A stretch of DNA of 64,000 nt from CAZQVN01 sp964596775 (lineage in GTDB: Bacteria; Eisenbacteria; RBG-16-71-46; JABDJR01; JAWXBZ01), in assembly GCA_964596775.1 (NCBI GenBank), contig CAZQVN010000016.1, positions 14,560-78,559 of the forward strand, written 5' to 3'. Position 1 is the stretch's first letter. The number at the start of each line of letters is the position of its first letter. The translations under genes and the position numbers were made by a program. Shown piece by piece: positions 34,334 through 42,493 of the stretch. Under the pieces are notes generated by a model that saw only the letters and a program-made list of their open reading frames with translations, did not search any database and had not been told where the DNA came from.

Positions 34334-34367
34334 GTACTTACGTTTGAAAACCGCTGACGATCGTCCG

Positions 34368-34673
34368 TCAGGAGTGGATCGGGCCCGAATCTTCGGACAC
34401 GGAGGCCACGCGATCCTTCAATTCCTTCGACACCTTGAACACAGGCACCTTGCGGGACGGAACATGCACGGCGGCTCCGGTACGCGGATTGCGTGCGGTG
34501 CGGGGCTTGCGATCCTTGACCTTGAAAGTACCGAACCCTCGGATCTCTATGTGCTTTCCAGCGGTTAGCGCGCGAGATACGGCCTCGAGAAACTCATCCA
34601 CGGTGTCGGCCACGTCTTTCTTCGTGAGTCCCGTGCGCTGCGCGATTTCATCCACAAGATCTGCCTTGGTCAT
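34368..34673 (-). CDS. HU/IHF-family DNA-binding protein
   Basis: 101-aa histone-like protein that bends DNA as a dimer. From the ATG at 34673 (AGGAGG 7 nt upstream): MTKADLVDEIAQRTGLTKKD, then the signature IEIRGFGTFKVKDRKPRTAR and NPRTGAAVHVPSRKVPVFK, including the Pro-tipped DNA-binding arm. A short acidic tail (SVSEDSGPIHS) follows the usual C terminus. Upstream promoter with a palindromic operator; strong terminator downstream; monocistronic. Confidence 0.96.
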   Translation of the reverse strand: MTKADLVDEIAQRTGLTKKDVADTVDEFLEAVSRALTAGKHIEIRGFGTFKVKDRKPRTARNPRTGAAVHVPSRKVPVFKVSKELKDRVASVSEDSGPIHS

Positions 34674-34790
34674 CTCCTGCCCTCCTTTGACCGCACCTTC
34701 GGCTCTCGCTTCTGTCACAACGGAGCGGGTTTGATTTCTATGAGAAAATTTGGGGATGAAGAGCTTCGCAGCACTCTCTTGAACGCGGGT

Positions 34791-34819
34791 ACGCTATCAC
34801 TCTATCTTCAAGAGGTCAA
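34791..34819 (-). promoter_or_regulatory. HU promoter
   Basis: TTGACC (34819-34814, minus strand), 17-nt spacer, TAGCGT (34796-34791). Leader about 110 nt to the HU ATG. A palindrome centred at 34824 overlaps the -35 box. Confidence 0.65.
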
Positions 34820-34836
34820 ACAATTTGTTTGGTCTC
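34812..34836. promoter_or_regulatory. Palindromic operator over the HU -35 box
   Basis: CAAAC-AATTT-GTTTG core (34817-34831) with outer GAG/CTC arms at 34812-34814 and 34834-34836. Its place over the -35 box suggests a repressor site. The regulator is unknown. Confidence 0.5.
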
Positions 34837-34929
34837 GTGCACACCCGGGATGAGCTTACCGGGCCAGACCGGTGCCACAGGACAAGATGGGCCGGACGGT
34901 CTTGACGGGCAGAGGAGGGTAAAGCTCTC

Positions 34930-34962
34930 AAAAAACATAAGATCAATTTTTGCAATATCTTA
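34930..34962 (-). terminator. Probable AT-rich terminator of the cupredoxin-like gene
   Basis: TAAGAT/ATCTTA arms (34938-34943, 34957-34962) with some inner pairing, followed on the minus strand by six U (34935-34930). It lies 130 bp after the stop of the cupredoxin-like gene. The stem is short and AT-rich. No real gene is seen between 34674 and 35091; this stretch holds only the HU promoter, the palindrome and this element. Confidence 0.5.
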
Positions 34963-35091
34963 CGAGACAGGACCGGACTGGAATCCGCTCCCTGAGCGGC
35001 CATCCACGGGCCGGGGGTCGTGGGACTCCGGCCATATCCACACAGACCAACGTCTTAGGGGTTTTGGCCCCTGGCCCTGGTTCTTCGGGAA

Positions 35092-35508
35092 TCAGCGGGT
35101 TACAAGGATGTTGCCCGAGAAGACCCCCACAAAACCGGGCGGTACCTCCCGGCTGAAATAGCGGATCGTATCCGGAGTGTCGAACTTCATTCGGTATCGG
35201 CCACCAACCACCTTGCCGGATGGATAGCCGGCCAGGGATTCGTCGAACTCCAGCCCCGCGTCCGGATCATCCGGGCCGGTTCCCGAAGTCACCGTGCGGG
35301 TCTGGCTGAACCGGTTCTCCCACTCCACGACCTGGCCGGCGCTGATCTCGATCGACGCGGGATTGAAATTGGACTCGTTGATGCGGATCACGACGTCCGC
35401 GGGAGGCCCCCCCGCGTCATCGTCCCCGCAGGAGGACAGGATCACTGCCGCGGGCGCGCTGAGAGCGAGAGCCATGAGTATGTGGCAAGTCTTGGACCGC
35501 AGATTCAT
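35092..35508 (-). CDS. Cupredoxin-like lipoprotein without copper ligands
   Basis: 138 aa. Lipobox ILSSC at about residue 27, then a small beta-sandwich of plastocyanin type: VIRINESNFNPASIEISAGQ, VVEWENRF, RTVTSG, then a YRMKFDTPDTIRYFS strand and FSGNILVTR at the end. In copper-binding relatives the W-N segment is followed by a His and the last loop carries Cys-His-Met; here these positions read SQTRTV and YFSREVPPGFVGVF, so no copper site remains. ATG at 35508 with GAGGAG 5 nt upstream. Role unknown; possibly a structural or redox-dead envelope protein. Confidence 0.8.
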   Translation of the reverse strand: MNLRSKTCHILMALALSAPAAVILSSCGDDDAGGPPADVVIRINESNFNPASIEISAGQVVEWENRFSQTRTVTSGTGPDDPDAGLEFDESLAGYPSGKVVGGRYRMKFDTPDTIRYFSREVPPGFVGVFSGNILVTR

Positions 35509-35577
35509 TTCTACTCCTCGGCAGATTCACGGTGTTGCGGACATGCCCTGAGCCCCATCACGGGCCGGTGCGACCCT

Positions 35578-35606
35578 ATGGTAGACTGACGCGCTCGAAC
35601 GGCCAA
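35578..35606 (-). promoter_or_regulatory. Possible promoter for the cupredoxin-like gene
   Basis: TTGGCC (35606-35601, minus strand), 17-nt spacer, TACCAT (35583-35578); about 63-nt leader. Weaker than the other promoters noted. Confidence 0.4.
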
Positions 35607-35631
35607 GACCAATTGGAGGTTTACCGGTTTC

Positions 35632-37803
35632 ATGCCATTTTTCCCAGCGGGATCGACGCGCAGACTCTCTTCCCTCTCCGCCACCCTCCTTTTTTTCCTG
35701 CTCTTCATCATTCCGGGATATGCCCTGGCGCAGAACGGCACGTCGGGCGCCCGGGTCATCGTGCTCGGTTTCGACGGCGCCGATCCGAAGCTCGTGGAAC
35801 GGTGGATGGACTCGGGGGACCTGCCGAATCTGGCCAGGCTCCGGGATGAAGGATCCTACACGCCCCTGGGAACCACGACACCTCCCCAGACCCCGGTCTC
35901 CTGGACCTCCTTTGCCACGGGGATCAATCCGGGACGCCACGGAATCTTCGACTTTCTGTCCAGAAACCTGAAAACCTATCAGCCCGGTTTCGCGATGTTC
36001 GACGTGCACGATGTGCCGATCGGTCTGGGCCGGAACAACAAATGGGCGGGAGGATTTCTCCTCGCTGTGCTGGGAGGGAGTCTGGCGCTCGTGATTTTCC
36101 GACGGGCCCGCTGGCGCCTCCCGGTGGCCCTCGCGCTGTTTCTCGGGTTCTTCGTGGCGGGATCGCAGGCCGTGGCCCGCTTTATTCCCTCCCAGAGACC
36201 GGAAGTCACCCGGAAGACGGAAGGAAAGACGTTCTGGGAGGTCGCCGGGGAAGCCGGGCGGAAATCGCGGATCATCCGCGTGCCGGCCATGTTCCCTCCC
36301 GACCCCGTGGAACATGGTGAGATCCAGTCCGGACTCGGTGTTCCCGACATCCGCGGCACGAACGGCACATACCTCTTCTTCACGACCGAGCCCCGCATCG
36401 GCGGGGGTGCCAACACGGAGAAGGGCGGTATCGTCATTCCCGTGGCTTTCCTGAACGGAGAGGCGGATCCGGCCATTCCGGGCCCTCCCGACAAGCTGTT
36501 CGGCGGCCGCGACCTCGAAACTCCGCTGCACATCGTGCTGAACAAGAAGTCGGAACCCCGTTCGGCAACGCTTACGACCTGCGGCCAGACCCTGACCCTG
36601 CCGGAAGGGGAATGGAGCGACTGGGTTCACCTGAGCTTCCGGTTCAACAGCCTGATCCGCGTCCAGGGAATGGCGCGCTTCTATCTCACGTCAGTGGAAC
36701 CGTTCGCCCTGTACATGTCCCCCATCAACCTGAATCCGGAGAAGTCTCCGGTGCCGATTTCGAGCCCCGCCTCGTTTGCCGTGGACCTGGCGCATCGGTT
36801 CGGGCTCTACAAGACGCTGGGATGGGAGAACGACACGTTCGCCCTCGACGAAGACGTCCTCGACGAGAAGGCGTTTCTCGAGGACGTCCACTTCACGGTG
36901 GACACCTGGATGCCGATGATGGACCAGCTGATGTCCGAGGACGACCTCGACCTCTACGTTCACGTGTACGACTTCACTGACCGGGTCGGCCACATGTTCT
37001 GGAGGACCCTGGACCCGGATCACCCGGCCGCGGACTCCACCGCGGACGCTCCGTACAAGGATGTGGTCCTGGACACCTATCGCAGGATGGACGACATCGT
37101 CGGCCGGGTCAGAAGCCGGATGAACGAGAATGCCCTGCTGCTCGTCTGCTCGGATCACGGGTTCAACACGTGGCGCAAGTCGGTGAACTACAACACGTGG
37201 CTGGTTCGGAACGGATTCATGACCCTGACCGGGGACACCACCTCGAACCGGCAGATGACGCTGGACGACCTGTTCGGCCAGGGAGAGTTCTGGCCGAACG
37301 TCGACTGGTCCCGGACACGCGCCTACGCCCTCGGACTCGGCGACCTGTACATCAACCTCAAGGGTCGCGAAGCCCAGGGGTCCGTGGATCCGGTCGACTA
37401 CGAGGACATCCGGACGGATCTCGTCGAGAGACTCGAGGCGTTCGTGGACACCACGAACGGCGAGCGGCCGATCCGCCGCGTGTACCGCCGGGAGGAAGTC
37501 TATTCCGGGTACAATCCCGACCTCATCCCGGACCTGCTCATCGCGAACAACGCCGGATACCGCGTTTCCTGGCAGACATCCCTGGGAGGGATCCCGCCGC
37601 TGCTGTTCGAAACGAACGACAAGAAGTGGAGCGGAGATCACTGCTCCCTCGACCCGGAGATCACGAAGGGGATTTTCTTCTCGAACCGCAGATTCGACGT
37701 GGAGGGGGCAACGATCCTCGATCTCTTTCCGACGATCCTCGAGGCGCTCGACGTGCCCCTGCCGGGCGATCTGGACGGAAAACCGCTCGTTTCGCGACGA
37801 TAA
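35632..37803 (+). CDS. AP-superfamily phosphodiesterase with inserted membrane hairpin
   Basis: 723 aa, alkaline-phosphatase superfamily (type I phosphodiesterase/nucleotide pyrophosphatase). Signal-like helix at about 15-34, then the first metal motif VIVLGFDGADPKLVERWMD, the nucleophile region TPPQTPVSWTSFATGINPGR, and later DFTDRVGHMFWR and VCSDHGFNTW metal ligands. Unusually, two membrane helices (GGFLLAVLGGSLALVIF and LPVALALFLGFFVAGSQAVA, about 138-187) lie between the nucleophile and the rest of the domain. Substrate unknown; a paralogue without the insert is at 50407-51762. ATG at 35632 with GGAGG 12 nt upstream. Confidence 0.85.
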   Translation: MPFFPAGSTRRLSSLSATLLFFLLFIIPGYALAQNGTSGARVIVLGFDGADPKLVERWMDSGDLPNLARLRDEGSYTPLGTTTPPQTPVSWTSFATGINPGRHGIFDFLSRNLKTYQPGFAMFDVHDVPIGLGRNNKWAGGFLLAVLGGSLALVIFRRARWRLPVALALFLGFFVAGSQAVARFIPSQRPEVTRKTEGKTFWEVAGEAGRKSRIIRVPAMFPPDPVEHGEIQSGLGVPDIRGTNGTYLFFTTEPRIGGGANTEKGGIVIPVAFLNGEADPAIPGPPDKLFGGRDLETPLHIVLNKKSEPRSATLTTCGQTLTLPEGEWSDWVHLSFRFNSLIRVQGMARFYLTSVEPFALYMSPINLNPEKSPVPISSPASFAVDLAHRFGLYKTLGWENDTFALDEDVLDEKAFLEDVHFTVDTWMPMMDQLMSEDDLDLYVHVYDFTDRVGHMFWRTLDPDHPAADSTADAPYKDVVLDTYRRMDDIVGRVRSRMNENALLLVCSDHGFNTWRKSVNYNTWLVRNGFMTLTGDTTSNRQMTLDDLFGQGEFWPNVDWSRTRAYALGLGDLYINLKGREAQGSVDPVDYEDIRTDLVERLEAFVDTTNGERPIRRVYRREEVYSGYNPDLIPDLLIANNAGYRVSWQTSLGGIPPLLFETNDKKWSGDHCSLDPEITKGIFFSNRRFDVEGATILDLFPTILEALDVPLPGDLDGKPLVSRR

Positions 37804-37953
37804 TCGCCGATCCATGACGGTAGCGGGGTATCGCCGGCGACACGTCGCGGTGCCGCCCCGGCCGCGGGAGGACCGTGGTTGCGGTCCCCACCGTCATTGG
37901 CTACGCTCAACCTGACCGGTCGCCTTCTCGGACCCATCAAGGGAGATCAACAG

Positions 37954-38778
37954 GTGTCCTACCGCTCACCCTACGGAAACAGCGGGTTCGACCTTGCCGA
38001 CCGGCTGACGCCCGGGGTTCGCAACCTGATCCTGGCCAACGGGATCGTGTTCCTGGCGCAGGTGCTGTTCGGCAACGGAGCGCTCGAGCGGATCTTCGGC
38101 CTCGTGCCCGACGCCGTCTTCGCACGGGGCCAGGTGTGGCAGCTCGGCACCTACATGTTTCTGCATGGCGGCCTGTTTCACATCCTGTTCAACATGTTCG
38201 CCCTGTTCATGTTCGGGTCGGAACTCGAGCGCGACTGGGGAACGCCCGACTTCATCAAGTACTACTTCTTTACCGGCGTGGGAGCGGGCCTGACCCAGTG
38301 GGCCATGAACATGAACTCGTCGATCCCGACGATCGGCGCCTCCGGCAGCGTGTTCGGGTTGCTGCTGGCCTTCGGCATGATGTATCCGAACCGTCCGATC
38401 CTCCTCTATTTCATCCTGCCGATTCCGGCCAAGTACTTCGTCATCATGTTCGGATTCATCGAACTGGCCATGGCGGCCGGCGGCGCCCAGGACGGGGTGG
38501 CGCGATTTGCGCACCTCGGCGGGCTCGTGTTCGGACTGCTCTATCTCAAGGGAGAAAAATACACGTATCCGCTCCGACGCTGGTACGCGCGCCAGAAGTC
38601 ACGGCAGGCGGGCCGCATGGCGCAGGCCGAAGAGGAACGACAGCGGGCCGGGCAGGCCGAGATCGACCGCATCCTGGAAAAGATCTCCCGGGAGGGATTC
38701 GGAAACCTGACCACCGCCGAGAGAAAGACGCTGGAGGACGCGGGACGCCGTGGCCGTGAGGGGCGCCGAGACCGTTAG
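37954..38778 (+). CDS. Rhomboid-family intramembrane serine protease
   Basis: 274 aa from a GTG at 37954 with GGGAG about 8 nt upstream; a TTG at 37879 gives a longer unsupported N terminus. It has six helices with MFLHGGLFHILFNMFALFMFGSE, the catalytic Ser in IGASGSVFGLLLAFG and the catalytic His in RFAHLGGLVFGLLYL. A cytoplasmic tail (about 215-274) is rich in Arg/Glu and ends with the DRILEKISREGFGNLTTAER helical module common to this rhomboid branch. Convergent with hemL, 4 bp apart. Confidence 0.93.
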   Translation: MSYRSPYGNSGFDLADRLTPGVRNLILANGIVFLAQVLFGNGALERIFGLVPDAVFARGQVWQLGTYMFLHGGLFHILFNMFALFMFGSELERDWGTPDFIKYYFFTGVGAGLTQWAMNMNSSIPTIGASGSVFGLLLAFGMMYPNRPILLYFILPIPAKYFVIMFGFIELAMAAGGAQDGVARFAHLGGLVFGLLYLKGEKYTYPLRRWYARQKSRQAGRMAQAEEERQRAGQAEIDRILEKISREGFGNLTTAERKTLEDAGRRGREGRRDR

Positions 38779-38782
38779 AGGT

Positions 38783-40075
38783 TCAGCCGATTTCCCGGAA
38801 AACCTCGGCGGCGGCGGCGAGGGTCGCGTCCAGATCCCGGGCGCTGTGCTTTGTGGACAGGAACCACGCCTCGAACTGCGACGGGGGCAGGAAAACGCCG
38901 CGGGCCAGCATCCCCCGGTGAAAGCGGGCGTAGCGCTCCCGATCGGTGGTCTTCGCGCCGGCAAAGTCGGTGATCGGCCCTTCCGCGAAAAAGAGGGTCA
39001 GCAGGGATCCGATCCGGTGCACGGTCGCCGGAACGCCGGCGGAACGCGCGACGTTCGCGAGTCCCTCGGCCAGCGTCCCGCCGGAGGCCTCGAGCTTGTC
39101 GTAGGTCGCGGTCTTCAACCGGGCCAGCGTGGCCAGCCCCGCCGCCATGGCCGGGGGATTCCCGGCCAGCGTGCCGGCCTGGTAGACCGGCCCGACCGGG
39201 GCCACGAGTTCCATGAGGTCCCGGCGGCCGCCGTAGGCTCCCACGGGAAGGCCGCCGCCGATGATCTTTCCCATCACCGTGAGATCCGGAAGAACTCCGT
39301 ACAGTTCCTGGGCGCCCCCCGGCGCCACGCGGAACCCGGTGATGACCTCATCGAAGATCAGCAGGGCGCCGTGTGCGTCGGCGAGTTTCCGGAGACCGGC
39401 CAGATAGCCTTCAGCCGGGGGAACCAGCCCCATGTTCGCGGCGATCGGCTCGACGATGATGGCGGCGAACTCCCCGGGATGGGCGGCGAGCGTCGATTCC
39501 GCCGCGGGCAGATCGTTGAAGGGAGCCACGGACGTGAGTTCGGCGGTCGGCTGGGGTACGCCCGCGGAGTCGGCAAGACCCTGGGTAGCCAGGCCCGACC
39601 CGGCCCTGACGAGGAATCCGTCCGCATGCCCGTGATAGCACCCGTCGAACTTCAGGACGCGGTTTCGCCCGGTGGCGGCGCGCGCCACGCGGAGTGCGCT
39701 CATTGCCGCCTCCGTTCCCGAGCAGACGAAGCGGATCATGTCCACGGACGGAACGCGCGCTACGACGGCTTCCGCAAGCTCCACTTCCATTTCCACCGGA
39801 GCACCGTAGGAGGTGCCGCGATGGAGCAGCGCCTGCAGGGTGCCGATCACTCCAGGGCTCGCATGACCGAGTATCAGCGGCCCCCACGACATCACATAGT
39901 CGATGTGTTCGTTGCCGTCGACATCGGTGATCCGGGAGCCGCGCCCCCGGGCCACGAAGAACGGCTCGCCGCCGACCGATCCGAAGGCACGAACCGGACT
40001 GTCCACCCCGCCCGGGAGCACCCGGTTGGCCCGTTCGAAAAGACGTTTCGAGGATCCGCCTGTGCTTTCCTTCAT
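38783..40075 (-). CDS. hemL: Glutamate-1-semialdehyde 2,1-aminomutase
   Basis: C5-pathway enzyme making 5-aminolevulinate for haem. 430 aa of normal length: LPGGVDSPVRAF, YVMSWGPLILGHASPGV, FVCSGTEAAMSALRVARAAT, KFDGCYHGHADGFLVRAGSG, LIFDEVITGFRV and the PLP lysine in DLTVMGKIIGGGLPVGAYGG. It is the last gene of the etfB-etfA-thioesterase-hemL operon, 7 bp after the thioesterase. No other haem gene is in view. Confidence 0.97.
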   Translation of the reverse strand: MKESTGGSSKRLFERANRVLPGGVDSPVRAFGSVGGEPFFVARGRGSRITDVDGNEHIDYVMSWGPLILGHASPGVIGTLQALLHRGTSYGAPVEMEVELAEAVVARVPSVDMIRFVCSGTEAAMSALRVARAATGRNRVLKFDGCYHGHADGFLVRAGSGLATQGLADSAGVPQPTAELTSVAPFNDLPAAESTLAAHPGEFAAIIVEPIAANMGLVPPAEGYLAGLRKLADAHGALLIFDEVITGFRVAPGGAQELYGVLPDLTVMGKIIGGGLPVGAYGGRRDLMELVAPVGPVYQAGTLAGNPPAMAAGLATLARLKTATYDKLEASGGTLAEGLANVARSAGVPATVHRIGSLLTLFFAEGPITDFAGAKTTDRERYARFHRGMLARGVFLPPSQFEAWFLSTKHSARDLDATLAAAAEVFREIG

Positions 40076-40082
40076 GTCAGAG

Positions 40083-40580
40083 TCATTCCGCCTTGTGAGG
40101 TGTCTTGCCGAGCGCCGTCAGGCGGGCCGACCGCCGCTTGACCGCTTCGGCGAAGCGTCTCTTCTCGTCGTCGGATTCCGCGAGGACGGCCGGAGCCGCC
40201 ACCGGCATCCGGTTCTCGTCGAGCGCCACGAAAGTGAGGTACGCCGAGGAGGTATGCCGTTTCTCCCCGGACTTCCGGTCCTCCACTTCCACGCGAACCC
40301 CGACCTCCATCGAGGTCCGCCCGACGTAATTGACCGACGCCATCAGGATGAGCAGGTCGCCCACGTGAACCGGGGCGCGGAAATCCAGGTGATCCACCGA
40401 AGCGGTGACGCAGAGCCGGTGCGTATGCCGGTACGCGGCGATCGCCGCGGCCACGTCGATCAGGTGCATCACCCGTCCGCCCATGACCGTGCCGGCCGGG
40501 TTGGCGTCGTTCGGAAACATCATCTCGATCATCTCGACACGGCTTTCCGAAACGGGGCGTGTCTTTCTTTCGTCGCTCAA
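40083..40580 (-). CDS. Hot-dog acyl-CoA thioesterase (YciA/BFIT type)
   Basis: 165 aa single hot-dog domain: MMFPNDANPAGTVMGGRVMH contains the catalytic Asn/Asp region, followed by LIDVAAAIAAYRHT and VDHLDFRAPVHVGDLLILMA. It cleaves acyl-CoA thioesters by family. Starts with TTG at 40580, just past the etfA stop, giving the family-typical short N terminus; no SD, so likely coupled. The larger open frame upstream runs antisense-like through etfA. The C-terminal tail (residues about 125-165) is Lys/Arg-rich. Confidence 0.88.
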   Translation of the reverse strand: MSDERKTRPVSESRVEMIEMMFPNDANPAGTVMGGRVMHLIDVAAAIAAYRHTHRLCVTASVDHLDFRAPVHVGDLLILMASVNYVGRTSMEVGVRVEVEDRKSGEKRHTSSAYLTFVALDENRMPVAAPAVLAESDDEKRRFAEAVKRRSARLTALGKTPHKAE

Positions 40581-40582
40581 GG

Positions 40583-41563
40583 TCAGGCCCCGCGCACTTC
40601 CTGGACCGCCGCGGTCAGCTTCGGTACGACTTCGAAGACGTCGCCGACGATGCCCAGGTCGGCCACCTTGAAGATGGGAGCCTCGGGATCCTTGTTGATC
40701 GCCACGATCACTTTCGAGGAGGACATGCCGGCCAGGTGCTGGATGGCGCCGGAAATGCCGCAGGCAATGTAAAGCCCCGGGGAGACGGTCTTGCCGGTCT
40801 GGCCGACCTGGTGGGAGTGATCGATCCATCCGGCGTCGACGACCGCGCGCGATGCCCCAAGGGCTCCCCCGAACGCGTCGGCCAGTTCCTGGATCATGGC
40901 GAAATGCTCCGGTCCCTTGATGCCGCGACCACCGGAAACCACGACGTCCGCCTCGGTGAGTTCGACCTTGCCGCCGGATTCCTCGCGGACCGCGGTGACT
41001 TTCGCGCGGATGGCCGGCGTGCCGACGTCGAGGCCGGCCGTGGCCGCTTCACGACCCGCCGCCGGCGGGGACGGACGAAAGACGTTCGGCCGCAGCGTGA
41101 CGAGAGCCACGCTGCCGGGCGCGCTGGAAACCTTCGCCTGCACCTTCCCCGCGAAGATGGGGCGCACCGCCCGGACGGTTTCGCCGTCCACGGCGATCTC
41201 CACGACGTCCGCGAGCAGCGACAGGGAGAGGCGCGCGGCCAGGCGCGGCGCGAGATCCTTTCCCATTGCCGTGGCCGACATCAGGACGAGGCCGGGCTGG
41301 CTTGCCTCGAAGGCCTTCTGCGCCGCAAGCGCATAGCCTTCCGTGGAGTAGTTCTCGAGGTCGGCGTGATCGGCAAGGTGGACCTGGTCGGCGCCGTGAC
41401 TCGCCGCCTCCGCGGCCAGACCGGCGATGCCCGATCCGACGATCACCGCGTGGACGCTCGCACCGGACGCGTCAGCCAGCCGGCGGGCCTGCGAGATGGC
41501 CTCATGAGCCGCCTTCCGGAACTTCCCGGAACGCTGCTCGGCAAAAACAAGTATCGCTTTCAT
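40583..41563 (-). CDS. etfA: Electron transfer flavoprotein, alpha subunit
   Basis: 326 aa. N-terminal domain MKAILVFAEQRSGKFRKAAH; the FAD-binding C-terminal domain shows VVSGGRGIKGPEHFAMIQEL, SRAVVDAGWIDHSHQVGQTG, YIACGISGAIQHLAGM and VAINKDPEAPIFKVADLGIV. It passes electrons from acyl-CoA and related dehydrogenases to the respiratory chain together with EtfB, encoded 26 bp upstream. The ATG at 41563 is chosen by the family N terminus. Confidence 0.97.
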   Translation of the reverse strand: MKAILVFAEQRSGKFRKAAHEAISQARRLADASGASVHAVIVGSGIAGLAAEAASHGADQVHLADHADLENYSTEGYALAAQKAFEASQPGLVLMSATAMGKDLAPRLAARLSLSLLADVVEIAVDGETVRAVRPIFAGKVQAKVSSAPGSVALVTLRPNVFRPSPPAAGREAATAGLDVGTPAIRAKVTAVREESGGKVELTEADVVVSGGRGIKGPEHFAMIQELADAFGGALGASRAVVDAGWIDHSHQVGQTGKTVSPGLYIACGISGAIQHLAGMSSSKVIVAINKDPEAPIFKVADLGIVGDVFEVVPKLTAAVQEVRGA

Positions 41564-41589
41564 GTATGGGACTCCTCGGGATATCGGGA

Positions 41590-42372
41590 TCAGAGAACTT
41601 TCATTTCCTCGTGCAGAATTCGGACGAGTTCGGAAACCTGCGCGCCGGCATCGCCGTCCAGCTTCCGTCCTTCCGGACGCGGAGGCGGCGGCACGACGGC
41701 ATCGACGACGCTCACGGGCGCGACCGCGTCGGCCGCGAGCCCGGTGGAGGCCGGATCGATCACCTCGATCGTCTTCTTCTTGGCGGCCATGATCCCCTTC
41801 AACGACGCGTAGCGCGGTTCGTTCAACCCTTTCTGGGTGGAGATCACTGCGGGCATCGGGACCTGGACCACCTCGATGGCGCCCTCGATCTCGCGCTCCG
41901 CCACGGCGGACTTCCCGTCGGCGGCGAGTTCGAGCTTGACCACCACGGTGGCCTGCGGCCAGTCCAGGAGTTCGGCGAGCATCGACGGAACGGCCATCTG
42001 ATCGTCGTCGACCGCCTGCTTGCCCATCAGCACGAGATCCGGAGCCTGGGCCTTGATGACCGCGGCGAGTACCCGGGCGGTGCCGAGCGCGTCGGCGCCG
42101 ACAAACGCGTCGTCCTTGACCACCAGCGCCTTGTCGCAACCCAGCGCCAGGCACGTGCGCAGCCCCTCTTCCGCCTTCCCGGCCCCGACGCCCAGGGCAA
42201 TGACTTCACCGCCCAGCTTCTCCTTGATCTTCAGGGCCTCTTCGACGGCAAACTCATCATAGGGATTCACCACGAACTCCACGCCGGCCGGGTCGATCCC
42301 CTTGCCGTCGGCCGACGGCTTGATGCGCGAATCGGTGGCGGGCACCTGCTTCACGCAGACGATAATCTTCAC
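41590..42372 (-). CDS. etfB: Electron transfer flavoprotein, beta subunit
   Basis: 260 aa: IIVCVKQVPATDSRIK, FVVNPYDEFAVEEALKIKE, DLVLMGKQAVDDDQMAVPSM and the signature VPMPAVISTQKGLNEPRYAS plus LKGIMAAKKK. AMP-binding partner of EtfA. GTG start at 42372 with GGAGG 8 nt upstream. First gene of its operon, with a promoter at 42465-42493 inside the end of the YhaM-like gene. Confidence 0.97.
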   Translation of the reverse strand: MKIIVCVKQVPATDSRIKPSADGKGIDPAGVEFVVNPYDEFAVEEALKIKEKLGGEVIALGVGAGKAEEGLRTCLALGCDKALVVKDDAFVGADALGTARVLAAVIKAQAPDLVLMGKQAVDDDQMAVPSMLAELLDWPQATVVVKLELAADGKSAVAEREIEGAIEVVQVPMPAVISTQKGLNEPRYASLKGIMAAKKKTIEVIDPASTGLAADAVAPVSVVDAVVPPPPRPEGRKLDGDAGAQVSELVRILHEEMKVL

Positions 42373-42464
42373 GATTCAGACCTCCAGAGTCACCGGGGAA
42401 AACCCCGAATCAACGGATTCGTAACTGGCAGTACCAGAAGCATTAAGGGAGGAAATGCCGAAGG

Positions 42465-42493
42465 AGATTAGCAGACGGCGCCCACGCGGTCAA
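42465..42493 (-). promoter_or_regulatory. Promoter for the etf-thioesterase-hemL operon
   Basis: TTGACC (42493-42488, minus strand), 17-nt spacer, TAATCT (42470-42465). The -35 overlaps the last codons of the upstream YhaM-like gene. Leader about 85 nt. Confidence 0.7.

Noticed and set aside
34797..35003. 68-codon minus-strand frame in the HU upstream region
   Set aside because: Covers the promoter, palindrome and probable terminator; no RBS and no recognisable protein.
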